This document shows positions 10,793 to 23,126 of a stretch of DNA of 64,000 nucleotides, piece after piece. The DNA is from Mastigias papua (lineage: Eukaryota; Cnidaria; Scyphozoa; Rhizostomeae; Mastigiidae), in contig OZ025278.1 of assembly GCA_964019165.1 (NCBI GenBank), positions 2,168,878 to 2,232,877 of the forward strand. Reading direction: 5' to 3'. The notes beneath the pieces are model-generated. The model saw only the letters and a program-made list of their open reading frames with translations. It did no database searches and was not told where the DNA came from. A program made the translations under genes and the position numbers. Position 1 is the first letter of the stretch, and every line of letters starts with the position of its first letter.

Positions 10793-12655
10793 ATGACTAC
10801 CGCCAAGTACACTATTCCACCCGGTCAAGCTTTACGTATTCCGACAATAGCAAAAGGATCTTCCCTTGATGCCTTGCGTCCAGTTTCGGCACCAGCTGTT
10901 CTCATTGATGGCCATTTACCTTTTGAAGAACGGCTTCATCTTAAAGTGGTACCATCTCTAAACCAATTAATTCATCAAAATTCATGTGTGCACACAACAA
11001 TTGTTAATTGCTCTAATGTCTCCAAAGTAATTGGTAAGGGCACCAAAGTTGCCCTGGGGACATATGACTTTGATGAATTCTCAGCCCTTTCTAAGGAATC
11101 AATCAATGCCCTAACTTCATTAACCACACAACCCTTGTCATTATCTCCAGACTCAGATCCAATGACTCATCTGACTTCACAAATGACACATTTGCTTCCT
11201 TCACAATTCCATGCAGCCAAGACCTTGCTTGCTGAGTTCTCTCACATTTTCTCTTTGTCTAATACAAAAATCGGTAAAGCCAAAGTTACTGAATTTGACT
11301 TTGATCTGACCCATTCAACTCCTATTTCGATGCCTTTACGGCGTGTGCCTCTACATCAGCAGTCCATTCTCAAAGAACTGTTACAGCATTATAAAGATCA
11401 TGGACTTATTGAGCATATAGATTCCCCCTATCGTGCTGCTACAGTACTTGTTGCCAAAAAGAATGTTTCCAATAGCTCTAATGTTACAGATCGCTATCGC
11501 CTAGTGGTTGATTATCGCTTCCTTAACCCAGCCATCAAAGATTCAGGCTGGCCTTCTCCATCCTTACAACAATGCCTGGACTCTGTTTCTGGTTCACAGT
11601 TTGTCAGTTCTATCGATTTCAATAGTGGATATCACCAAATTCCTTGTGCTGCTCACGTCAAACCCATCATTGCTTTCTCCCCAGGCTATGGTTTTGGTCA
11701 GTGGACTTGGAATGTGATGCCACAGGGCATCAAACCAGCGTCGTCACTCTTTCAACGTACTATGGAACAGACCTTTTCAGACTTAAGTGATTGCATTCTG
11801 CCACCCTTCTATGATGATGTGGCAATTAAAGGCTCTGATTTCCAACAACATCTTTCAAATGTACGCAGAGTTTTACATCGAATTCGCCAATCGGGTTTAA
11901 CACTGAATGCTTTGAAATGCAAGTTTTTCCAAACTACCTTGCCATATTTAGGCCATATAATTGACAAGGGCCAAATTTGTGTTGACCCGGCACGCATCCA
12001 ATGTATCCGAGATTTTCCAGTCCCAACAACTGCCAAAGCCTTGAAAGAGCTCTTAGGCATGTCCCAGTTCTGTGATCGCTTTATCCCCAATTTTTCTGTT
12101 ATTGCAGCTCCTCTACATGAACTTGCCAAGCCACACTCCTCATTTTCTTGGTCATCTGATGCCCAAACAGCTTTTGAGACCATAAAGCAGCTTCTCACTT
12201 CTGCTCCAGTTTTACGTGCACCTACTAGTGATGACTCTTTCATCCTTGAAGTTGATGCCTCAGATAAAGGTGAAGGTGCATGTCTCAAAGCCTGCAATTC
12301 AAGTGACGGCCAAGCCTACATTGTTGCTTTTGCCAGTAGAAAGTTCAATGACACTGAATCAAAGTGGAACATTGTAGAGAAAGAAGCCCATGCTATCGTC
12401 TTTGCTACTGAGAAATTTCGCCACTATCTCTTGGGTAAACCTTTCCTCCTACGTACTGATAATCGTGTCACATCATTCCTCCAGTGCAAACGCAGCCCGA
12501 AGAGTCGCAAGTTATTGAACTGGGCATTGCAGCTTTCCGAGTTTTCCTATCACATAGAACACATTCCATCTAAGAATAATGCTATCAGTGACTGCCTCAG
12601 TCGCCTACACAGTGTCAACTTACTAGAGGAACTGCATCCCGATGGTGCTGAATAA
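10793..12655 (+). CDS. pol: Ty3/gypsy element 1 reverse transcriptase-RNase H, integrase absent
   Basis: A 620-residue open frame. RT: SPYRAATVLVAKK, YRLVVDYRFLN, SSIDFNSGYHQI (motif A), MPQGIKPASSLFQRTM (motif B), and PPFYDDVAI (motif C, FxDD rather than the common YxDD). Next is the connection YLGHIIDKG and KALKELLGMSQFCDRFIPN. RNase H begins at FILEVDASDKGEG and has IVEKEAHAIVFA and LLRTDNRV, giving the D-E-D catalytic residues. The frame ends shortly after ISDCLSRL, the usual RNase H end. No integrase HHCC or DDE block follows; the DNA after 12660 soon turns into a LINE. The element is therefore 3'-truncated. Ty3/gypsy assignment is firm from the RT. Confidence 0.93.
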   Translation: MTTAKYTIPPGQALRIPTIAKGSSLDALRPVSAPAVLIDGHLPFEERLHLKVVPSLNQLIHQNSCVHTTIVNCSNVSKVIGKGTKVALGTYDFDEFSALSKESINALTSLTTQPLSLSPDSDPMTHLTSQMTHLLPSQFHAAKTLLAEFSHIFSLSNTKIGKAKVTEFDFDLTHSTPISMPLRRVPLHQQSILKELLQHYKDHGLIEHIDSPYRAATVLVAKKNVSNSSNVTDRYRLVVDYRFLNPAIKDSGWPSPSLQQCLDSVSGSQFVSSIDFNSGYHQIPCAAHVKPIIAFSPGYGFGQWTWNVMPQGIKPASSLFQRTMEQTFSDLSDCILPPFYDDVAIKGSDFQQHLSNVRRVLHRIRQSGLTLNALKCKFFQTTLPYLGHIIDKGQICVDPARIQCIRDFPVPTTAKALKELLGMSQFCDRFIPNFSVIAAPLHELAKPHSSFSWSSDAQTAFETIKQLLTSAPVLRAPTSDDSFILEVDASDKGEGACLKACNSSDGQAYIVAFASRKFNDTESKWNIVEKEAHAIVFATEKFRHYLLGKPFLLRTDNRVTSFLQCKRSPKSRKLLNWALQLSEFSYHIEHIPSKNNAISDCLSRLHSVNLLEELHPDGAE

Positions 12656-12854
12656 TGAATCGTCTTGGTAATTTGCTCTCACAATAATATCTGCAGTTGC
12701 TTAATTTGTAAATCGACAAAGTCAGTAAGCTTATTATTACTGATAGGAGTCAGGATAATGCTGATATACAGGCCTAAAACAAACATAAATTTCAAATTCT
12801 GACTGTCGTATGTGCGTTCTGTGAGACAGTCTGGATCCGCCCCTGGCATCGATG

Positions 12855-14449
12855 ATGTTTTGATCAGTATTGATGCCTATTCCATAAGAAGAAGTGATAG
12901 GAATCGTAAAGGAGGAGGAGTTGCTCTATATATCAAAGATAAATGGTGAGATTCGTGACAAATGTTCTATTCGCAATGACTTCCCAGAATCGTCCTTAGA
13001 AACTTTGTGCTTGGTGGTCAAATCTGTTCTAGTTGCCATTTTTCTTATTTTTGCTTGGTATCGTCCTCCTAATTCATGCGGGGATATCTTTCGTCAGTTA
13101 GAGGAGAGCATGCAAGTCTTAGATCGAGAGAACAATGAAATTATTCTGTTAGGGGATACTAACTGTGATATTTTGCCGAACTACTTGGAAGGTGATAGCT
13201 TGAACAATAATCTTCCTACTCATTCGCTGCGTATTCTAGAATTCTATGATCTATTTGGTTTTAAGCAGCTGATTGAAACAGGTACCAAGGAAAAAATTGC
13301 TATCTTCAACCCTGCTTGATCATATTGCCACAACTAACAAGCTAAATATAGTAACATCTAGGGTGTATGAAACAAGTATCAGTGATCACTACTTGGTATA
13401 CAGTGTAAGAAAATTTCGCGGTGCTTCTAAAAACAGAATAAATATATAACTACAAGGCAATTAAAACATTTTGATAAAGCGGAAATGATTAATGATTTAC
13501 TTCTAGTTGATTGGAAGGGTACTACTTTGCATGGTGATGATATTAATATCATTGTTGAACAATGGACAAAAATGTTTTCATTGATACTTGAGAAGCATGC
13601 TCTGGTTCGCAATAGGCGTGTTTTGGACAATTTCTCTCCTTTGGTTGCTAAAGAACTAAAACAACTGTCTGTTACACGAGACAAGTCAAAAAAGCAAGCT
13701 GTGCATTTTAAATCTAATATCCTGTTGGAAGCTTATAGGCAGACTCGTAACAATGTCAATAAGTTGATTACAGAACTAAAGCGGGAGTTTGTTACAAACA
13801 AAATCGTCTCGCAAAAGGGTGACCTTAAGAGTGCGTGGAATACTACTAATACTGTTCTTAATAAGAAGTCTAAAACCACTCAAATTGCTGAACTTGAAGT
13901 TGATGGGAGTCTCATTAGTGGTAGCAATAGTATTACAGAATCAATAAATAGATTTTTCTGTAGCATTGGCTATACCCTTAGTAGCAAGATATCTGAAACA
14001 CCTAATCTACTTCTGGGGAATGAGTGCTCGGCTAACCCACAAAATCTACGTTTTGACTTCAAAGCAATCAACATGTGTCAGTTAGAAAAAATTTTTGGCA
14101 TATTTAAAAAATATAAAGGCTCTAGTGCTGATGGTATTGCTAACCATTTTTTTGAAGATTGGTTTGCCTATAATTATTGAGTCACTTTGTGTCATACTTA
14201 ATCTTTCGATTGCAAATGGTGTATTCGCAGACAGCTGGAAAATTGCAAGAGTTGCCCCAATTTTCAAAAGTAGCCCAACCAAAGACCAATCTAACTATAG
14301 ACCGATTTCAGTACTGCCCTTTATTTTAAGAGTTTTCGAAAAGTTGATTCACAATCAGCTTTATGACTGCCTTGATAGAAATACACTTCTTTTTTCCAAG
14401 CAGTCGGGGTTTAGATTTCTGCACTCTGTTGTTACTTGCCTGCTTATTA
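12855..14449 (+). pseudogene. CR1-like LINE copy D: endonuclease and N-terminal reverse transcriptase
   Basis: The copy starts inside the endonuclease. In shifting frames it gives ISIDAYSIRRSDRNRKGGGV, then (12894-13319) IFLIFAWYRPPNS and IILLGDTNCDIL, and after another shift LLDHIATTNKL and SDHYLVYSV, an intact SDH active-site block. The linker and RT start are open at 13485-14180. RT blocks follow: KGSSADGIANHFF, then ANGVFADSWKIARVAPIFK and NYRPISVLP. A hAT element interrupts the reading after ..LLIST at 14458. Copies A and B are the same clade. The antisense ORF at 13427-13684 is a shadow. Confidence 0.85.
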
Positions 14450-14457
14450 GTACAAGT

Positions 14458-16466
14458 CAGTGGCAGCCCGTGGGTTCCTCGATTGGGAGGGCAAATTGGG
14501 TGTGGTCAAATAAACCTTTAAGAACCACACCCCACAGCCCTTTATTTCATTGCTTCCCTCCAGATAGCAAAGTGGTCGAAACTTGCTGAAAGTATCACTA
14601 CTGTCAATTATCAGTATCTTCTCTTGATTAAATTAAAACCATTTTAGGTACAATTGGTCTTGTAAAACTGTTCATGGAAATGAAAATCTTTCAATCCAAG
14701 GGCATTAAAAGGACACCTTTGCTAAACAGATATATGTCTTCAATAAATGATACATGCTGAAGCAATAAAAATCAAACGTAGCTTTGACTATTTTCAATTT
14801 ACTTATAATTGTAGAGCCTCCTAAGCAATGTAGAGAGGAATATAGCTCTCCTGTTATTGAGTGGGACAAACACATCAGTCACTTTTTGATTGAAATTAGA
14901 GCCTCTTATAAGGCCATTTCTAGTGGAGAGCATGTATTGTGAAAGATATAGTAAACTATTCCCTTCAAGTTTTCAATGAGCTTAAGAAACTTTGGTATGT
15001 CAGATAAATGTTGAAAAGATCTGGCACTGTTGCATTTGGACACAAAGTATGTACAAGTGGCACATATTACATAAACTGTTCCAGATAGATTTTAAAGCTG
15101 AGTATCTTAAAAGCAATGGAGACTGGCTCAAGAAAACCAAACTGGTTTCTTTTCCATCTGCTGACTATTTATACAACTGTAAAAACAGTTCTGCTTTGAA
15201 GATATTATCTTGTATGCACAGATTTAGAATTTTCAATAATCAAGGCATGATACTCATATTAGGGAATGAGATGGAGAACTGAGAATGCACTTGAAACAGC
15301 AAAGAACACCTATACAACCAGTGAATTGAGAAACAGTCTTTGCAGAATAAGACTAAGCTAATGGGCACAACAATAAACTCAATGAACATTAGGACAAGCT
15401 TCTACTATGCTCTGAACAACCCAATGCTGGCCACTCATCCAATAAATTCCTGCTTCTCATGGATCCTTGAAAGAATACTATCCAAAAAGCTGAGCACTTG
15501 GTAGATATATAAATAGAACATAATCTCTTTAACATCATATCATACACAACATACATGAATACAACAACATTCTGTAAGCAATTTGGTACATCAATTGTGT
15601 CATCTACAGTCATGCTGTCCGTAAATTGAGTTTTTAAACTGAAGTTTTCATTGCACGATTTCGAATATGATGTCAAACAACTTCATCGGATAAGTTCTAA
15701 AATATTCCAAAGTACAATAGCAACAACAGTGGTCACTTGAAACAAAACGAAGAGCTACTTTCTATTGTACACGAATTCAGTGAATACGCTTGGCTTACAT
15801 GAACAAGTTTCTTCAAATAGCTCTGGCCTAGGGTCTAGATGCTTTACATCTCATTTTCTTGCCACAGTTACCACGCTGACAGGATGCAATTGACGATTTC
15901 CTACTACAGTCATAAGTACAACGGTTCAGCAAGCACAACTGAAGATTGAGAGTAGCTTGAATTTGACCTTGTGAACTATGACCTCGTGAAATAAGCAAGT
16001 AGGCTTCTATCGCACGTTGCCCTCAAGATCATAACATCCACGGCAACACAGTTATGGTGGTTGTTGCTGCACCATAGAGGGCAAATGTTTTCTTGCCCAA
16101 CATTCGTAATTTTTAGCCAATCGGATGGTGATTCTGGCGGAATGTAGCCTTTGATGTTTGCCAATGTGCATGTCAGGCAGTCAATTTGAGGGGCAAATTC
16201 AAGTTTGCCCTGCAAATGACATCATATGTCATAGGTATCTATCTATGGCATCATCATTGACCTCCATAAACCATGTTCGAAGCTGTGACGCAATTGTTTC
16301 TGTTGGAGCGAGGCTCTAAGTTAACAAAAAAATTATCTTGAATCTAGCTTTGACGACTGTCTGCTAAATGCTAGATTGTTTTTCTCACTGGACAGAAAAT
16401 TATTTATCTTTCTATTTTTCTTTGGTAGGGCATTGTCTAAAATGCCCTATTGACGAGCCGCCTCTG
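14458..16466. mobile_element. hAT-superfamily element, non-autonomous or decayed (2.0 kb)
   Basis: The ends are CAGTGGCAGCCCGTG on the left and, read inward from the right, CAGAGGCGGCTCGTC. These are CAG-type hAT termini. The 8-bp target duplication is GTACAAGT at 14450-14457 and GTAAAAGT at 16467-16474 (one mismatch). Removing the element restores the LINE D reading ..LISTSEWY... Inside are short open frames (for example 14992-15282) but no recognisable BED finger, RNase-H-like core or hATC dimerisation domain. Confidence 0.85.
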
Positions 16467-16474
16467 GTAAAAGT

Positions 16475-17465
16475 GAGTGGTATCTTAACATGAATAAGGG
16501 TCAGTATACAGTAGTGATATTTGTTGATCTCAAAAAAACATTCGACACCGTAGACCATGAAATTCTACTTAAAAACTGGAGAAGTGTGGTGTCATGGGTC
16601 TTGAGAATACATGGTTCGCATCTTATCTATCTAACAGAATGCAGTTTTGCAGAGTGAATGGAGTGTCCTTCTGGCCTGATGATATCAATTGTTGGAGTTC
16701 CTCAAGGCTCTTGTCTTGGACCTTACTGTTCTTGATTTACATTAATGATCTTCCAGCTTCTTTGCAAAACAGCCACATTGCCATGTACACTGATGACACC
16801 ACCTTATCACATTCTTCTAAAAACATTGTTGATCTCCGTGAAAACCTTAGAAGGGACTTGCACAACCTGAAGCAATGGCTTTAAGGAAACAAGCTATCTC
16901 TAAATTTGATTAAGACTCAAGCAATGGTGATAGGACCTAGACCAAACCTTAAGAAGATCTCTGATAAAAAGTACACCCCCTTACTTTTGTTATTGTTGAC
17001 TCACAAATTGAGATTGCTGAAAAAGCCAAATATTCGGAAGTTCAACTAGATCAGCATCTTGTTTGGGATAAGCATGTTAGATTTGTGAGTGCTAAAGTAT
17101 CTCGTGCTTTAGGCCTTTTGATATATGCTAAGAAACTGTTACCGCAGGAATCTCTTAGCCATATCTATAGAGGTATCGATGAGCCATATTTCATCTAGGT
17201 CTACTGTAACTGTATGTGGGGAAGTGTGGGGACACCAGGTTGCTTACAGAGCAGAAGTTACAAAATCGTGGAGCAAGAACAGTGACAAATAGTAGCTAAG
17301 ATGCACCTGCTGATACCCTAATTCAAAAGCTAAATTGGCCAACTATGGCCAAAATTATCAAATGAGAGGCACCGACCATGGTCTTAAAATCTTTAAATGG
17401 TCTCGTACTGACGTATATGTCAAATGTCTTTGTAATGAACTCTTCGCGAGACACTGTCTATTCCA
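16475..17465 (+). pseudogene. CR1-like LINE copy D: reverse transcriptase core to C-terminus
   Basis: After the hAT the RT continues: VVIFVDLKKTFDTVDHEIL (motif A), then a frame change and VGVPQGSCLGP (motif B). The longest open piece, 16594-16884, reads through YINDLPASLQ with MYTDDTTLSHSS at motif C, where YADD has become YTDD. Downstream, KLSLNLIKTQAMVIGP and KLLPQESLSHIYRGI are the thumb region. The family end block (..SRNPETNLRV..) occurs near 17450-17480. Stops and shifts throughout make it a pseudogene. Confidence 0.82.
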
Positions 17466-17480
17466 GAAACCCTGAGACTA

Positions 17481-19115
17481 ACTTGCGAGTGCTGTAAGAA
17501 AGATAATCTTAAGAAGCCCCGTAGCCTAGCGCAGGTATCCGAGCATTTTTTGCACAATTTTTTCTCGCAATTGTTTTCGATTTGACCATTGCAAGGCTGA
17601 AGGTCACGTGCTCCCTCGCAGAGGTCCATGATGTCACCTTCCTGTGATCCTATGCGAGCTTTTGTGATACTTGCTCATCGAAAATGCTGACCATACAACT
17701 GAGATGGGCAACGGCATTAGTTTTTCCAAGGCTAAATTGCAAGTGAATGCCCGCGTCTAGCGGGCTATTAGAACAGCTAGTCTCTATCATAATAATATAG
17801 TATCAGCTGTGTTAAAAAGTACTAACAGAAAGCTGTCAAATGATTACACAATCGTCAGAATTTTGCATCATATGATAATATACTATAGTGAGTATTGACT
17901 ATAAGAGGGAGGTCTCATTTTTAATGCTGGGTACAGGGGTGGAAGACTTTATGAGACAAATGAGGAACTTTCTTTATCCAATTTGCTACGTTTAATAATA
18001 TTTGAAAGCCAATTTTGAAATATTGAAAAACATTTCATACCCCAGTGATATTGCTACTCGTGTCTAAGTGTCATACATTTTCAGGTATGTACGGTCTAAC
18101 AAATTTGCTTCGGTTACTTAAGTCAAAGTGGGTGAGCTGACGTATTTTCTAAAATAACTTTGATTACACAGCAAAACGGAAGGATGCTGAGAAACACCTA
18201 CGGATTGCTATTTGTTGACAATACAAACAAAGGGATTATGACGTTTATGTTTGGGGCTTAAAATAGCGTAGGAAGTAATGGGACTATATAGAACTTCGAA
18301 CGGTTACGTAATAGCTTATTTCGTTTTAGTTATGATGTAATGATACTTAAATTAATCGATACCGTTAGTATAAATACAGGCACGAACATAGGTTAGGCAG
18401 AAGGCTACACATCAAGTGTAGAATTATTTAGGTTCACGTAAGCTATAGTTAGCTTGCATTGATATTTTGATTCGCCTCGGAAACAGTCGGTGTGGCAAAG
18501 ATAATGATCATGAATTAGATTTGATGACTAGCTGTTTGAGTAAAATTCTACTAAATATTTTCTACAAACTACGTATCGCAAAAGAAGTGTCATTGGGTGA
18601 ATCTTGCGCTTCTAGAGGAAAGAGTTACACATGGAAAGTATGTTTGCAAACATTCAATACCTAAAATATGCAACTGACCAGTTCCCAGGGTTGGAACGAT
18701 ACAGCCCATCAGCTTCACAAAATGCTGGCCTTTGTAGCCAAGTTTCTTATAGGGCGGTTCTTTAAACAAAACCTTGCTACCAAAGTCTTAAGAAAGCTTT
18801 AGTACTGAAATGTTAGAAAAGCTAAGGAAGTCTCAGCATATGGCCAAAACTAACTTTCTTATAAAAGATAACGTGTAGCTGACACAATTTATAGTACGCA
18901 AAGGAACACCGATGTAAACAGAAAATCAAAGGGGCTAGCTTGAAGGAAACTGAAAAGATGATAACACCCCAGAAGCAAAGCCATGTACTCCCGCTTAAAA
19001 CATAGCGGTAAATCGTGTGCAACAGTTTAAAAACAGGACATTATGGGAACAAACTACTAATCTCGCAGTAGAACAACAAACAACCAACGGACCATCGAGC
19101 ATTGCCTTGATCTAA
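17481..19115. other. No assignable feature
   Basis: About 1.6 kb of AT-rich sequence. Open frames at 18467-18664 and 18822-19022 are short and show no domain. I see no clear repeat boundaries. Confidence 0.5.
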
Positions 19116-19564
19116 AGGTAGTGTTACACGGGGCAATCTTTCGCTGCAACTTGTGTCGCAATGGTGATTGGAGCCATCGCAACTCATTTTTGTAAGCGGT
19201 GTTACACGCAGCAACGATCTTTGCAACTTGCAATTGTATCCAAATAATTCTTTTGTTTTACTAGACGTCAAAATTTCTGCCACTTCATCACTTCCTGAGG
19301 TCATTTCTTTCTATGCTATTTTCAGAACTGTAACCATACTGCGCCTGCGCCAGACATACGATTGCGTGGCAAGTTGCAAAAATACTGGCAATCGCTGCGA
19401 GAAGTAGAACAGAATTCTACTTCAGGCAACGGTTGCGATGTCAATACCTGCTGCGTTGCATGGCATAGAATCTGCATATTACATGGGGCAATTTTTTTGC
19501 AACTTGTGTCGCAATTGTGTTGCGAGACAAGTTGCAAAAGAAATTGCCCCATGTAACACTACCT
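19116..19564. mobile_element. 449-bp MITE with TAA target duplication (copy 1)
   Basis: Inverted ends beginning AGGTAGTGTTACA extend about 45-50 bp and include GCAACTTGTGTCGCAA-like words. The flanks are TAA at 19113-19115 and 19565-19567, a PIF/Harbinger-type TWA duplication. The interior repeats GCAACTTG words in both orientations. A second family member lies at 20435-20852. No transposase is present; the short ORFs on both strands are shadows of the repeats. Confidence 0.8.
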
Positions 19565-20164
19565 TAAGACACGAGGTTGATTCTTGACTCCCTGGGGTGA
19601 ATTGCTAGTCTATCAACAAAAGGATAAAGCCTCAGCCGCATCGTGAGAATAAAAGTTCCCCGCATCGCGAGATGACAGTTGCTAGGGAGCAGGCACCAGC
19701 AAGCTTCAAGTTGGGTCATGGAGTACTTAGGAGAACAATAGCAGCCGCAAAGAAAGTGGAATATCTCAGAGCAAACAGATAATAAAAATCATATCTCTTC
19801 GTAAGCCCCGAGAAGACCCTAAGATTGACCCTGGACAGAAACCTGAGGCCAATCGAGGTGAAACCCTGGGAGGAGATCTTCCAATACGATTGGCATCATC
19901 ACGTGGTACAAACTGGAGGGTACCGATTGGTTGACTAGCTCATTTGCATATAGGCAAACTAGTATATAGTGATTTCTATGGTGATTAGGCTTGCATAAGG
20001 ATGACAGAGTAGGAAAATCCTGAATAACTTGCACTTCATGCGGAAGAGGAGAGATGCCATGAACTGAAATCTGGTAGTCCAAACACCCGAAAGATGCAGC
20101 CCCAAAAATACGCATCCAGGGATTTATGACATGACAATACCGTAAAAATGAAAATGCCAACTAG

Positions 20165-20425
20165 CTATTTTACAGTTTGACATTGATATGTACATTTGTT
20201 CCCCGAAATTGCGTAAGAAAATAATATAAACAAAATCTGTGATGAAAAGTGAGGGCTGGGCATGGTATGGAAAAGTGTTGAGGGAAAGCTGGTATGAAGA
20301 TAGCCCTAAACAAAGGGGAAGGTGCTATGACGCAATAGTGTTAGTGTGATGTTAGTTTAGTGTTATCGAGAGGAAGTGATCACAATGAGTCTATGCTGGA
20401 ATACAAAATAACTCACGAATTGCAA
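20165..20425 (-). repeat. Partial inverted copy of the 6-bp-TSD MITE family
   Basis: Read on the minus strand this resembles the interiors of 386-854 and 40422-40895, sharing blocks such as ACTAACATCACACTAACA and ATTGCGTCATA followed by CACCTT, and a TTTCGGGGA-like block. Its ends are not resolved. The preceding 19568-20164 has no assignable gene. Confidence 0.6.
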
Positions 20426-20434
20426 CAGCGCGTA

Positions 20435-20852
20435 AGCTAGTGTTACACGGTGCAACTTTTTTGCAACTTGTGTCGCAACACCATTGCGATACAAGTTGCA
20501 GACCGGTTGCCCGTGCTACATGTCAGTTCTGTGCTGTGCAACGCAGTTTTTTAGTTTTCACAACGGCTGCCTGAAGTAGAACTCTGCTCTACTTTTTGCA
20601 ATGATTGCCAGCATTTCTATAGCCATTACACTGTAGAACAACGATCTTTGCAACTTGCAACGGTATCGTAAGTTAGGCGAACGCGCAGTTTAAGATTTTC
20701 ATCATTAAAAGTGGCATCAGTCGTTGCAAGTTGAAGAGCAAGCTGCAAAATTCGTGGCTACGTGTAACACACAAAATAAATCGCTTTGCAATCCTCTCAT
20801 TTGCCTTTGCTAAGGAAATTGCCGTGAAAAATTGCACCATGTAATACTAGCT
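20435..20852. mobile_element. 418-bp MITE of the same family (copy 2)
   Basis: Inverted ends AGCTAGTGTTACAC and, read inward from the right, AGCTAGTATTACAT, followed by the family GGTGCAA block. Flanking triplets GTA and TTA differ by one base, so the duplication is imperfect. It shares internal GCAACTTG repeats with the 19116 copy. Confidence 0.75.
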
Positions 20853-22015
20853 TTAGTTTCTGTCCTCGCTGTTGGAAAATCCATCGATTACTCTACTTGT
20901 GAGACAATTGAAACGAAATCCAAAAACTACAAGTGCCATCATGATTGATTAGATACAGCATAGGAGGCAGGTTTTAGGAAGGAATGCAACGATGATAGTC
21001 TTCGGTATAAAGTGTAAGAAGAATTGATACGAAAATATTTCAAAGTCTTACAACCGCATTGTATCGACAGAGTCAATTTGTGACTAGGCCCTAAGCCTGG
21101 GAACTTGCGAGGTGGTAGGTGAAATCTCCAAAATTCAGTTTTTTATTACTCCATTTCCTGATGTTACGTATTAAGCTCTCTTCTGATTTTTGACGTTTCA
21201 AAATTTGCATTTGATATGCATAATTGTTATATAAGGTATTGGATCTAAGTATTTAGATCATAGAAGTTATCTTCTTTCTGTCTACTTTACTACTTCTTAG
21301 TTCTATGTTAGGTCTTAGGCTACCTACTACTTAGGTATTACTAAACACCATCAAATGCCACAAAGGAAATTGAACAATGAAGATGAATCTATACTCTTCA
21401 ACAAGTTGAATTCAGTCAGAATAACAAAAGATAGATCCAAATTTGGACAATGGTTTTCCAGCCTACTATAAAACAGCGCTATGATTGTTGCATCTTGATA
21501 TGCTCTGTCGATCTAAATTAAGCTACCGCTTGAAAAATTTAGGGGTCCTCAGTATTACAGTGGTAAACGAATGTTCATCGGGGAGGATTACAACATTTAA
21601 TAAAGATCATTTCGAATCGCCCTAAGTGTAGCACGCAAGTCAATTTGGATCCACCTGCAATTACACGCATTTTACAAGGAAGCATATCAGGAACCTACAT
21701 GTAGAATGCCAAAATATTTAAAGAACTTATACTAATAAAGGAAACTTCCCTTCGGAACTCTTCAGTTTGGGAAATTTATAAAACAGTAAGCAAACAAGAA
21801 ATAGGAAGCCTGTTCCAATCATTAACAGCCATTTCTTCTTGATTGATATTATGCTTTTAAATTTGTAAAACTCATTTCCTACCTTCTTTGTGTGTTTGGT
21901 CTTAAGTTGTAGCCAAAATTAAAAGCAAAATCAAAATTTCAATGTTTTAAATGTGCCTGTACCATTTCTATGGCACCAAATGTACAGTTAGAATTAAGGA
22001 ACTTTTAAGGTAGTA
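20853..22015. other. No assignable feature
   Basis: Only short open frames and AT-rich sequence; no domain or repeat end recognised. Confidence 0.5.
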
Positions 22016-22985
22016 CAGTAGAACTCGCATAATTCGGATCTAATTGGACCGCCTAATTTCGTCCGGATTAAAGCAAATCCGGATTACGTTAAAATTTTTT
22101 CAGTGGCCCCGTTAAATGTATGTTGTTGTTTGGAGGTCACTCCCAGCATATTTTGGATTCACGTACAATGTCATAATTCTCTCACACTTCAGTATCCACT
22201 CCCGCTGCTTTGCTTGATTTCAAAATTTTTCCCGTTCCGTAGCTTTTTTTAAATCGGTGGATCCATCCCGAGGTCATTTCCGAACTTTCATAACCGAATT
22301 CCTTCAGAAATAGTTAGCCTTTGCTACAAGCTTGTTTCCATCAACTTTCAAATCAGGATCGGTACAATACTGACGGAACCAAATAATAAGCGCGGCATCG
22401 ATGTTGGGAAACGTATATTTTTACATGCTCTATTGTACCCTTTCTTGCATCTGGCGAATTTTCCACGACATTGAAAACTTTTTTCTTCGTTTCTACTTTC
22501 ATCATATAACTTAAAGTCTGTGGTTTTATTGCAAACTTTAACGCTATGTCGCTTCTTTTTATTCCCGGATTCTCATCGCAAAATTTAATTACTCTATATT
22601 TCTCTTCGTACGTACGATCTGTATGCTTTCGCTTTGAAGCCATGATAACTATGAAAGTGTATTGTTTTAAAGTGTTGCCAACATGCTGGCCTCTGCTTGA
22701 AGCAGGAATTCGTGTCACTTATTGGTTATAATGTATGCAGTTAGGATTGAAGGACACACCTGTGCTTATTGACATGTTTCTAAGATCGTTTATCCGGACT
22801 ACGGTAAAAAAATAGCATAATTGCCCAAACATATAGTCCGGTTTATGCATTTATCCGGACTAGGAAATCCGGATAATGGGAATTACTTTAGTACATTTCA
22901 ATACGAAATTAATTGGACTTAGTAATTCTGTCCGGAATACACCAAAATCCGGATAAAGCCGATCCGAATTATGCGAGTTCTACTG
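22016..22985 (-). mobile_element. pogo/Tigger-like DNA transposon, internally deleted
   Basis: Inverted ends CAGTAGAACTCGCATAATTC are bounded by TA on both sides (22014-22015 and 22986-22987), as for Tc1/mariner-pogo elements. The interior on the minus strand holds a CENP-B-type DNA-binding ORF but no DDE/D catalytic domain; at 970 bp the element is far shorter than a full Tigger-like element. Interior copies of the words TCCGGATTA and ATCCGGATAA near both ends probably extend the transposase-binding sites. Confidence 0.85.
22353..22643 (-). CDS. CENP-B N-terminal-type helix-turn-helix remnant of pogo/Tigger transposase
   Basis: From the methionine at 22643 the frame gives MASKRKHTDRTYEEKYRVIK followed by IKRSDIALKFAIKPQTLSYM. 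This is the basic start, EEK helix and recognition helix of the CENP-B N-terminal / psq-type domain that binds transposon ends. The frame stops about 96 residues in, with no CENPB-box second helix domain or DDE core. I prefer this methionine to the upstream one at 22718 because the family begins with a basic MxxKRK. It is a truncated relic inside the element at 22016-22985. Confidence 0.8.
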   Translation of the reverse strand: MASKRKHTDRTYEEKYRVIKFCDENPGIKRSDIALKFAIKPQTLSYMMKVETKKKVFNVVENSPDARKGTIEHVKIYVSQHRCRAYYLVPSVLYRS

Positions 22986-23126
22986 TACTACAATTTGATC
23001 ATTGGAGGTCCAACAATTAGGGACTTCTGGACCTAGGCATTGAGCTAGGTTCCTTATAAAAAAAGAATGTATGTAAGAATATGCTTCACTCAACTTTTAT
23101 GCTAGATCAGCCCCTGGACACCTCAT

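Noticed and set aside
11809..12297. 162-codon minus-strand ORF
   Set aside because: It lies antisense inside the intact gypsy RT-RNase H frame and shows no domain.
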